Shown here in pieces: positions 1 through 5,175 of a DNA stretch of 9,202 nucleotides. Position 1 is the first letter of the stretch. Each line of letters starts with the position of its first letter. Below the pieces are notes generated by a model. It was not told the origin of the DNA. It saw only the letters and a program-made list of their open reading frames with translations, and did no database searches. The stretch is from JBGLNL01 sp964548045 (lineage in GTDB: Bacteria; Chloroflexota; Dehalococcoidia; SZUA-161; SpSt-899): NCBI GenBank assembly GCA_964548045.1, contig CAZJQZ010000093.1, positions 1 through 9,202 of the forward strand, read 5' to 3'. A program made the position numbers and the translations under genes.

Positions 1-1323
1 ATTATAGAATATACGCCCAGCTTCTACCCATCCATCGATGCTACCTGTTGTGATATGAGATGGAAGCCCATCAGTAAAAACTTTATCAGCCCATTCTAGC
101 AAATTCCTAAAATCCAAACTAAGAGTAATATCAGTTTGCCCAGCACGTAATTGATCCAGTTGATTGTTTACCACAACTACCTGTTCAGCAGGAATTGCTT
201 CTCTGAAAGCAATCATACCTTCAAGTCTTTGCATGCCGGTACTCAGAGTTTGATCAAATTTGCTTTCCTCAATGCTGATCACATTCAGGATATAGTCCCG
301 GTTCTTGACCAGTTCGGGGTAAAGCCCTCCCATCTGGTCGATCACTACTTCGGCAATCCCTGTCAGGAAAGCCTCGGTAAGTCCCAGCTTCCTTCCGAAC
401 AGAGCAGCACGCCGCAGTATCCGCCGCAGGACATATCCCCGGCCATCATTGGCAGGGATAACGCCATCAGCAATCAGAAATGTCACCGCTCGCGCATGCT
501 CGGCCACCACCCGCATCGCCCGGGTGACCTCTTCGCTTTCCCCATATTTGCGCCCCGTCAGCCCGGTCAGGTGATTCATAATGGGAGCAAAAAGATCGGT
601 CTCATAAAGGGTCCGCTTACCCTGCATGAGGGTGGCGGTGCGTTCCAGACCCATGCCGGTATCGATGTTCTTTTGCGCAAGCGGATTACGGTTCCCTTCA
701 GTATCCTGATCGAACTCGGTAAAAACCAGATTCCATATTTCCAGAAAGCGATCACAATCACAGGAAGGGCTGCAATCCGGTTTTCCGCAGCCGGTCCCTT
801 CTCCGAAATCATAGTGGATCTCGCTGCACGGTCCACATGGACCGGTCTCGCCGGCCGGCCCCCAGAAGTTATCCTTTTCATCACAGCGCACAATCCGATC
901 TCTGGGCACACCCAATTCCAGCCAGTAACCCTCAGCCTCGTCATCATCGAGAAACACGGTTATCCACAAGCTATCTTTGGGCAACTTCAAATGCTCTATC
1001 ACGAACTCCCAGGCCCACTCAATCGATTCCTTTTTGAAATAATTTCCAACACTGAAGTTGCCCAGCATTTCAAAAAAAGTAAGATGCCCGGCATCACCGA
1101 CTTCATCGATATCAGTGGTGCGGAAACACTTCTGGCAGGAAGTCAGGCGTGGATTAGGGGGCGTCGCCTCGCCGATAAAATATGATTTGAACTGCACCAT
1201 TCCGGCGCTGGTCAAAAGCAGGGTCGGGTCGCCATGAGGAACCAGAGAGGAACTGGGCATAATGGAGTGTTCCTTTCCTTCAAAAAACTTTAAAAAAGCG
1301 GTTCGTATTTCACTGCTGTTCAT
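1..1323 (-). CDS. alaS: Alanyl-tRNA synthetase, 5' portion (runs off left edge)
   Basis: AlaRS is the cytoplasmic class II synthetase that activates alanine and charges tRNA-Ala. The frame is open from ATG at 1323 to base 1 (441 codons), so the C-terminal half, including the editing domain, is outside. Visible family signatures are: N-terminal FLKFFEGKEHSIMPSSSLVPHGDPTLLLTSAGMV split around residues 10-43 (motif 1 region), TSCQKCFRTTDIDEVGDAGH and FFEMLGNFSVGNY at about residues 61-95 (motif 2), NFWGPAGETGPCGPCSEIHYD, DTGMGLER, and the motif 3 stretch IADGVIPANDGRGYVLRRIL near residue 300. A Cys-rich insert (GCGKPDCSPSCDC) precedes RFLEIWNLVF, as in Dehalococcoidia-type AlaRS. It has its own promoter; GAGAG three bases upstream or AAGGA twelve bases upstream is a poor ribosome site. 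Residues after about 375 do not show the LYDTYGFP segment expected there (see findings). Identity is certain; only the far C-terminal part is odd. Confidence 0.97.
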   Translation of the reverse strand, partial: MNSSEIRTAFLKFFEGKEHSIMPSSSLVPHGDPTLLLTSAGMVQFKSYFIGEATPPNPRLTSCQKCFRTTDIDEVGDAGHLTFFEMLGNFSVGNYFKKESIEWAWEFVIEHLKLPKDSLWITVFLDDDEAEGYWLELGVPRDRIVRCDEKDNFWGPAGETGPCGPCSEIHYDFGEGTGCGKPDCSPSCDCDRFLEIWNLVFTEFDQDTEGNRNPLAQKNIDTGMGLERTATLMQGKRTLYETDLFAPIMNHLTGLTGRKYGESEEVTRAMRVVAEHARAVTFLIADGVIPANDGRGYVLRRILRRAALFGRKLGLTEAFLTGIAEVVIDQMGGLYPELVKNRDYILNVISIEESKFDQTLSTGMQRLEGMIAFREAIPAEQVVVVNNQLDQLRAGQTDITLSLDFRNLLEWADKVFTDGLPSHITTGSIDGWVEAGRIFYN

Positions 1324-1347
1324 TTACTCTCGTTATCCTTACGATTG

Positions 1348-1376
1348 ATTTTAGGCTAACTCAAATTGTATGTCAA
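1348..1376 (-). promoter_or_regulatory. Sigma-70 promoter for alaS
   Basis: On the minus strand TTGACA (1376-1371) is followed by exactly 17 bases and TAAAAT (1353-1348). That is a perfect -35 and a five-of-six -10 at the ideal spacing. Transcription would start near 1341, giving a very short leader of about 17-20 bases before the alaS ATG. The box lies between the upstream regulator's terminator and alaS, so alaS should be an independent unit. Its -35 sits inside a 15-base sequence repeated at 2080-2094. Confidence 0.8.
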
Positions 1377-1385
1377 CGAAGATGC
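1371..1385. repeat. Copy 1 of a 15-base direct repeat spanning a -35 box
   Basis: TGTCAACGAAGATGC here matches TGTCAACGAAGGTGC at 2080-2094 in 14 of 15 positions and in the same orientation. Read on the minus strand, each copy ends in a TTGACA -35 box, so the shared bases lie just upstream of and across the -35 of two separate minus-strand promoters. It could be a common activator or repressor site, or a small duplication of a promoter. Confidence 0.6.
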
Positions 1386-1400
1386 GCTGTGGTTCCCAAC

Positions 1401-1432
1401 TCAAAGAAAAGCCCTCGCCAGAAGCGAGGGCT
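1401..1432 (-). terminator. Rho-independent terminator of the 1466-1972 regulator gene
   Basis: Bases 1410-1418 and 1424-1432 form a perfect 9-bp stem (AGCCCTCGC / GCGAGGGCT) around a 5-base loop. On the minus strand it is followed by a T-rich tract (TTTCTTT, continuing the final T of the stem). It lies 34 bases past the stop codon of the response regulator and upstream of the alaS promoter, so it separates the two units. A weaker imperfect hairpin (1438-1465) lies between the stop and this terminator. Confidence 0.85.
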
Positions 1433-1465
1433 GAAGCACGGTATTTCGCACAGTACGCGCACCGT

Positions 1466-1972
1466 TCAAATATCTCCCCCAAAATCCACCCCGCTTTTGC
1501 GCGGTTTACGCACTCGCTCCATACGACTATCATCCAGCATCAGTTCTTCTTCTGCTCGAGGGAGACGGACTTCCCCATGCTCCGGCACATCTTTCTGTCC
1601 CAGCAAACTCACCACCTGATTCATCAGGTCTGAATCTTTCAACGGCTTGCTCATATAAGCATCGGCGCCCACCCGCAACGCAGTTGTCCTGTCCTCCGCT
1701 TGAGTCCGAGAAGATGTAATCAATACCGGCACATGTGCAGTTTCAGGTGCCAGCCGAAGACGATGGCAGACTTCAAAGCCATCCAGGCCGGGAAGAAATG
1801 TATCGAGGATAACGAGATGAGGCGACTCCTCTCGAGCCTTCTTGAGCGCCTGCAGTCCATTCGAGGCCTCAAGCACATCGTAACCCCTGGATTGTAAAAG
1901 CAATTCCAAAGAACCGGATGATTTCCCAGCATCAACAACCAATACTCGCTTCTTCACCAAACACACCCCCAT
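1466..1972 (-). CDS. Receiver-domain response regulator with incomplete acidic pocket
   Basis: A cytoplasmic CheY-like receiver, residues about 8-125, in a 168-residue protein. Visible are VLVVDAG at residues 10-16, phospho-acceptor Asp57 in LVILDTFLPGLDG, Ser87 at the Ser/Thr position (VPVLITSS) and Lys109 in SKP. The usual second acidic residue after Asp14 is Ala15, so Mg2+ binding and phosphorylation may be weakened; this is inferred from the family. After the receiver comes a tail of about 45 residues rich in Glu, Arg and Lys that I do not recognise as a DNA-binding domain. The sequence is paralogous to the regulator at 2233-2616 (shared NGLQALKKA and DGFEVCHRLR). Start choice is uncertain: GGAAGGG at 1984-1990 lies 5 bases before a TTG at 1978 and 11 bases before the ATG at 1972; GTG or TTG codons near 1960 are also possible. 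It is transcribed divergently from its paralogue. Confidence 0.93.
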   Translation of the reverse strand: MGVCLVKKRVLVVDAGKSSGSLELLLQSRGYDVLEASNGLQALKKAREESPHLVILDTFLPGLDGFEVCHRLRLAPETAHVPVLITSSRTQAEDRTTALRVGADAYMSKPLKDSDLMNQVVSLLGQKDVPEHGEVRLPRAEEELMLDDSRMERVRKPRKSGVDFGGDI

Positions 1973-2056
1973 GCTCAATCAGACCCTTCCGCTAAATCAG
2001 TGCCTTCGGGAAATGAGACTTCAACGAGCGTATGTGTCCATCCCTGTAATTTTCTA

Positions 2057-2085
2057 ATTCTAAACTATATGCGAAGATGTGTCAA
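2057..2085 (-). promoter_or_regulatory. Sigma-70 promoter for the 1466-1972 response regulator
   Basis: Minus strand TTGACA (2085-2080), a 17-base spacer, then TAGAAT (2062-2057): a perfect -35 and a five-of-six -10 at ideal spacing. The start would be near 2050, giving a leader of roughly 70-80 bases. The spacer contains a second copy of the octamer CGAAG(A/G)TG (plus-strand 2072-2079) matching 2086-2093, so the -35 is flanked by direct repeats 14 bases apart. Confidence 0.78.
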
Positions 2086-2094
2086 CGAAGGTGC
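2080..2094. repeat. Copy 2 of a 15-base direct repeat spanning a -35 box
   Basis: This is the partner of 1371-1385 (14 of 15 identical, same orientation). It covers the TTGACA of the response-regulator promoter and nine bases upstream of it on the minus strand. The flanking sequence on either side does not match, so the identity is confined to the promoter core. Confidence 0.6.
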
Positions 2095-2118
2095 AACGGG
2101 GCAGCCATCGGCAATTTG

Positions 2119-2153
2119 GGTGCTGGTGCCCATCAAAATGGGGGGGAAGCACC
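2119..2153. other. Imperfect GC-rich hairpin in the divergent intergenic region
   Basis: Outer arms GGTGCT (2119-2124) and AGCACC (2148-2153) enclose an inner CCCAT / ATGGG stem (2129-2133 and 2138-2142) with a CAAA loop and unpaired G-rich bulges. A run of seven G lies at 2140-2146. No T-run follows on either strand, so it is not an intrinsic terminator. It sits between the two divergent regulator genes and may lie in the 5' leader or operator of the plus-strand gene. No function can be assigned. Confidence 0.35.
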
Positions 2154-2174
2154 ATTTCTCCTCGCAGGGGTCTA

Positions 2175-2203
2175 TTGCTATCATCTATACAGACAAGTAA
2201 TAA
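2175..2203 (+). promoter_or_regulatory. Possible weak promoter for the 2233-2616 regulator
   Basis: TTGCTA (2175-2180), a 17-base spacer and TAATAA (2198-2203) precede the plus-strand gene. The match is weak (four of six at -35, about three of six at -10). It is offered only because the gene is divergent and must have a promoter in this gap. The start would leave a leader of about 20 bases carrying the AAAAGGAG ribosome site. Confidence 0.25.
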
Positions 2204-2232
2204 ATACCCGGCAGTAAAAGGAGACTGGGCCC

Positions 2233-2616
2233 ATGAGCGAAAAAATTATGGTCGTGGATGATGACCCCAGCATCGTGAGGCTCATCCAGTATTTCCTGGA
2301 ACGCGAAAGATACGAAATCATCATTGCAGGCAACGGTCTGCAGGCATTAAAGAAGGCCGAAACCGAAAAACCTGATCTTATCATGCTGGACCTAATGCTG
2401 CCCGGAGTGGACGGATTCGAGGTTTGCCATCGTCTGCGTGCCAATCCAACGACAGAAGATATGCCGATTCTGATGCTTTCAGCCAAAGGGGATGATACGG
2501 ACAAAAACGAGGCGACTAAAGTAGGCGCCAGCGCCTACCTCACCAAGCCTTTCACCGGTCCTGTGTTAATCGAGCAAATACGGGAACTGCTGAACCAGAA
2601 AGCGGAAGCAAAATGA
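2233..2616 (+). CDS. Single-domain CheY-like response regulator
   Basis: A 127-residue protein that is only a receiver domain, so its output is probably protein-protein contact rather than DNA binding. All phosphorylation residues are present: the acidic cluster Asp9-Asp10-Asp11 (MVVDDDPS), acceptor Asp53 in LIMLDLMLPGVDG, Ser83 in PILMLSA, and Lys105 in LTKP followed by Phe107. AAAAGGAG (2216-2223) lies 9 bases before the ATG, a strong ribosome site that fixes the start. It is a close paralogue of the divergent regulator at 1466-1972. No histidine kinase is in the window. It converges on the pilus operon across a shared terminator, and single-domain receivers often act with type IV pili or chemosensory systems; a link to the adjacent pilus genes is inference only. 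Confidence 0.95.
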   Translation: MSEKIMVVDDDPSIVRLIQYFLERERYEIIIAGNGLQALKKAETEKPDLIMLDLMLPGVDGFEVCHRLRANPTTEDMPILMLSAKGDDTDKNEATKVGASAYLTKPFTGPVLIEQIRELLNQKAEAK

Positions 2617-2639
2617 ATCGGTAATAAGCCTGAGTTATC

Positions 2640-2676
2640 AAAAGAAAGGGGCCAGATTTTTCTGGCCCCTTTTTTC
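2640..2676. terminator. Bidirectional intrinsic terminator between converging units
   Basis: GGGGCCAGA (2648-2656) and TCTGGCCCC (2661-2669) form a perfect 9-bp stem around TTTT, extended by AAA/TTT. Six T follow on the plus strand (2670-2675); on the minus strand TTTCTTTT follows the stem. It lies 31 bases after the plus-strand regulator stop and about 30 bases after the stop of the minus-strand pilin gene, so one structure can end both transcripts. Confidence 0.92.
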
Positions 2677-2703
2677 TAGATGTGATAAATGCCAGCACGC
2701 AAC

Positions 2704-3711
2704 TTAATAGCTGTTATAACTTGCAAGAACCTCGGTATCGGACAGAACCTGATCATAAATTAACACTTCATCGATCTCGCCTTCAAACGCCTGGTTGCTA
2801 GCGAATCCGCCACCGACACTATCCTGCTCCTGCCCCAAAACGAATCCACCCCCTCCGGTAATCGCCGTTCCGCTTGCCAGTGTGCCTGTATATACGGATT
2901 GCCCATCCTTGTACAGCTCCGTTGCGCCATTAGAGCCATCCCAGGTTATCGCAATATGGTGCCAGCTGCCATCATTCGCTGAAACTCCGGTATCCACATG
3001 TGCCCCACCTCGGTATATGCTGAACGAACGGTAATTATAGAGCAGAAATTCGTTATTGTTACTGCTCACAGCATACGAAATGGCAGTCCCGTTTCGGCTC
3101 GAATCGGAACTCTTCATCCAGAACTCAACAGTAATTTCTGAAGCAGGAAACCCGCTAAACGGATTCATCAATACATAGTCATTATCATCTGACGTATTAA
3201 AGCTAAGGCAATTCCCGCTTTTACCGGTGCTCCAGCTTGCACCGCCAACAATGGTTCCATCATTGCTTCCGATTGAATCAGCCGCACTTATCCCGGAACC
3301 TTCGTTAAGCCTCCATTTCGCCACCGGGGTCGGCAAGTCAGGTCCGTCGTCTCCACCACCACCGCCTCCTCCACCGGGAGCGCCGTGCTGCGTCACGCTG
3401 CCACTGGCAGTCCAGGTATATTGATAAGTGGTCGGCAAGCGGCGCATGTAATCGGCTATCGAATCGCTGCCGGTCACAACAGCCGCAGTGCTTCGCGCTG
3501 TGACAGTCGCCGAGGCAGTTATCGACATATATGCATCCACTGCCGTCTGCACCGCTTCAAGTTCATACTTCGCCGATTCCGTTTTTCCGCTGCCGATCAG
3601 TCCCCGATAGCTGCCAACAGCCACCCCAACCAGAACCGCCATGATGGCTATCACCACCAGCAATTCCGAAAGTGTGAAACCTTTTTCGCCACATTTGACC
3701 TCTTTTATCAT
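2704..3711 (-). CDS. Type IV prepilin fused to a C-terminal LamG/concanavalin-like domain
   Basis: A 335-residue secreted pilin-like protein. The leader is MIKEVKCGEKG, with prepilin-peptidase cleavage expected between Gly11 and Phe12; mature FTLSE carries Glu at +5, followed by a hydrophobic helix to about residue 34 and a short pilin region (YELEAVQTAVDAYM) to about residue 110. Eight consecutive glycines (113-120) and DDGPDLPTP then lead to a beta-rich domain, residues 128-335. That domain has LamG/LamG_3 hallmarks: AKWRLNEGSG, ITVEFWMK, SWHHIAITWDG with LYKDG, and closing GEIDEVLIYDQVLSDTEV. Such domains bind carbohydrate or protein, so a surface-adhesive pilus subunit is the natural inference. 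It is the last gene of the operon, 15 bases after pilMN. AGGAGG (3723-3718) six bases before ATG is the best ribosome site in the operon, suggesting high output, so it might be the major pilin or a tip adhesin. Mature protein has one cysteine, so no intramolecular disulfide. Confidence 0.9.
   Translation of the reverse strand: MIKEVKCGEKGFTLSELLVVIAIMAVLVGVAVGSYRGLIGSGKTESAKYELEAVQTAVDAYMSITASATVTARSTAAVVTGSDSIADYMRRLPTTYQYTWTASGSVTQHGAPGGGGGGGGDDGPDLPTPVAKWRLNEGSGISAADSIGSNDGTIVGGASWSTGKSGNCLSFNTSDDNDYVLMNPFSGFPASEITVEFWMKSSDSSRNGTAISYAVSSNNNEFLLYNYRSFSIYRGGAHVDTGVSANDGSWHHIAITWDGSNGATELYKDGQSVYTGTLASGTAITGGGGFVLGQEQDSVGGGFASNQAFEGEIDEVLIYDQVLSDTEVLASYNSY
3352..3375 (-). repeat. Trinucleotide run coding a (Gly)8 linker
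   Basis: Eight consecutive GGN codons (mixed GGT, GGC, GGA and others) encode residues 113-120 of the pilin-LamG protein, exactly between the pilin and lectin parts. Change of copy number would keep the frame and only alter linker length, so this is not an on/off phase-variation switch. Confidence 0.7.
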
Positions 3712-3726
3712 ACGGAACCTCCTAAT

Positions 3727-5160
3727 TCACCGATCAATATTGATGGTGAAAGATTTACCAAGATTGCTGATAAAAACTCTGCCAAAGACCCCATCGTTTT
3801 CCAGCGTTCTGGCATAATCGATAACCGCCGAAGGGCTTTCGGCGCTGCCATTGAGCACAATCTGAGTCTGATCGAGTTCGAGCGATGTGAGTTGCGTTCC
3901 ATCGGGCAGGGAATCAATCAGAATCCCGGCGATCTCTCCGTAATCACTGCCCGACGAGGTAACAACCTCAATTTCCGACTCAAGTCCCTCCGCTTCAGTT
4001 TCCAGTTTCTTGATAGTATTTTCAACCGATTGCTGAGCTTCGACCGCCCGATTTATACCTTGAAGCTGAGCGCTGAGTTCATCCATCTCAATCTGTATAT
4101 CATCCGTTTTGGCCTGAGCGTCGCTCGTGGTCTGATACACCGGATACGCTCCCCCGACTACCAACAGAGCAATAACCCCCAAAAGGGCATACCTTATCGG
4201 CAACGGCTGTACCCTGATCAATGGCAAAACACTTGGGGCAATATCCCTGGGACGAGCGTTTGACTTCTCCGCGAACAGCTTCGGCACTCTCCCCCGATAT
4301 GCAAGTCCCAGATTAACCGCATAAGTGGCTACGGGAAAATCGGCAGGATATTTTACGGGTATCTTCAGAGGCTCAACAGGAAAGCCAATTCCATTTACGA
4401 TGGCATCAGCGGTGCCGCTATCATTAGCAAGCGAGCCCATTGAGAAAACCGGTATATCAGGAGCTATGGAGCACATGGGATGTTCTCTGTTGTAATACTC
4501 CACAATCCTGCCGATCTCTTCACTAAGCCGCCAGAGATTATCCTCCAGAACCGCGCCCTCCGATTTCGGGGTGACTGTTCGAGTGACCACCGGAATGCCA
4601 TCTGCAATCAACGCGATTTCGTAACTATCCGGTTCCAAATTGAGGACGATCGCATCCCGGCATCCAGCTACCCTGGCCAGAGCAAGGGGTTTGAAATCCA
4701 GCACACGTCCTTTAATACCGGCATTCGCCAGCGCGCTCATCTGGGCATCAACAACTTCGCGGGGCATGCCCAGCACAAAAATATCCTGTTCACTTTCCCT
4801 GCTACCGATAACCTGCCAGGAAAGATACAACTCCTCCAGCGAAACCGGCATCTGAGCTTTGGCTTCCCACCGAATCGATTCTTCCAGCAATGCAGGCTTC
4901 ACCTGCGGCAGGGTAATGATTCGGAATGTTGCCCGAAGACCGGTCACACTTACAACCGCTCGCTTTCTGGGTAGCTTCAAATCAGCAAACAGCTTATCGA
5001 TAGCTTTGCTCAACACTTCCGGCTGGAGGACCAGGCCATCCTTGACCACACCCGGCTCCAGAGACGCGCTACCCCACTTCTCTACCGTTTTCCCCTTGAC
5101 GGCAAGAACTCGTACACTATCAGCTTCAATATTCAGGGTGATAATCCGTTTTGAAAACAT
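3727..5160 (-). CDS. PilM-PilN fusion, inner-membrane assembly protein (GspL-like layout)
   Basis: A 477-residue single chain. Residues 1-293 are a PilM-type actin-like (ASKHA) cytoplasmic domain: RIITLNIEADSVRVLAVKG at the start, IRWEAKAQMPVSLEELYLSWQVIG (97-119), LDFKPLALARVAG (154-166) and ATYAVNLGLAYRG (278-290). After a proline-rich link comes one membrane helix (about 324-342), a coiled coil (about 350-400) and a ferredoxin-like PilN periplasmic domain (about 405-477, TQLTSLELDQTQIVLNGSA). In most bacteria PilM and PilN are separate and PilN's N-terminal INLLP-type motif docks in PilM; here no such motif remains and the two are covalently joined, as in type II secretion GspL. The nucleotide-site loops look degenerate (see findings). 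AAGGGAG (5175-5169) lies 8 bases before the ATG, and pilO ends 15 bases upstream. With PilO it should form the alignment complex linking the ATPase/platform to the envelope. Confidence 0.9.
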   Translation of the reverse strand: MFSKRIITLNIEADSVRVLAVKGKTVEKWGSASLEPGVVKDGLVLQPEVLSKAIDKLFADLKLPRKRAVVSVTGLRATFRIITLPQVKPALLEESIRWEAKAQMPVSLEELYLSWQVIGSRESEQDIFVLGMPREVVDAQMSALANAGIKGRVLDFKPLALARVAGCRDAIVLNLEPDSYEIALIADGIPVVTRTVTPKSEGAVLEDNLWRLSEEIGRIVEYYNREHPMCSIAPDIPVFSMGSLANDSGTADAIVNGIGFPVEPLKIPVKYPADFPVATYAVNLGLAYRGRVPKLFAEKSNARPRDIAPSVLPLIRVQPLPIRYALLGVIALLVVGGAYPVYQTTSDAQAKTDDIQIEMDELSAQLQGINRAVEAQQSVENTIKKLETEAEGLESEIEVVTSSGSDYGEIAGILIDSLPDGTQLTSLELDQTQIVLNGSAESPSAVIDYARTLENDGVFGRVFISNLGKSFTINIDR

Positions 5161-5175
5161 ACCCGGCTCTCCCTT

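Noticed and set aside
1..250. An intein or group II/homing insertion in alaS
   Set aside because: No Cys/Ser intein start, no splicing blocks and no endonuclease motif are visible. The frame stays open with no intron-like structure, so only an in-frame insertion or divergence is claimed.
151..1185. A 344-codon open frame on the plus strand
   Set aside because: It lies wholly antisense to alaS, whose frame carries all AlaRS motifs. The plus-strand translation shows no family resemblance; it is an open shadow of a GC-biased codon pattern.
2119..2153. Rho-independent terminator
   Set aside because: The hairpin has bulges and no T-run follows on either strand, and no gene ends just before it.
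3352..3375. Phase-variable microsatellite
   Set aside because: The unit is three bases and codes glycine, with mixed third positions that lower slippage. Loss or gain would not shift the frame.
3385..4263. A 292-codon open frame on the plus strand
   Set aside because: It is antisense across the pilin start and the PilN half of the fusion, both strongly supported by motifs and ribosome sites. Its translation is His/Arg/Ser-rich with no recognisable domain.
3727..5160. Two separate genes, pilM and pilN, with an internal start
   Set aside because: The frame is continuous through the join and there is no stop there. No ATG with a good Shine-Dalgarno sequence was seen just before the transmembrane helix, so a fusion is the simpler reading.
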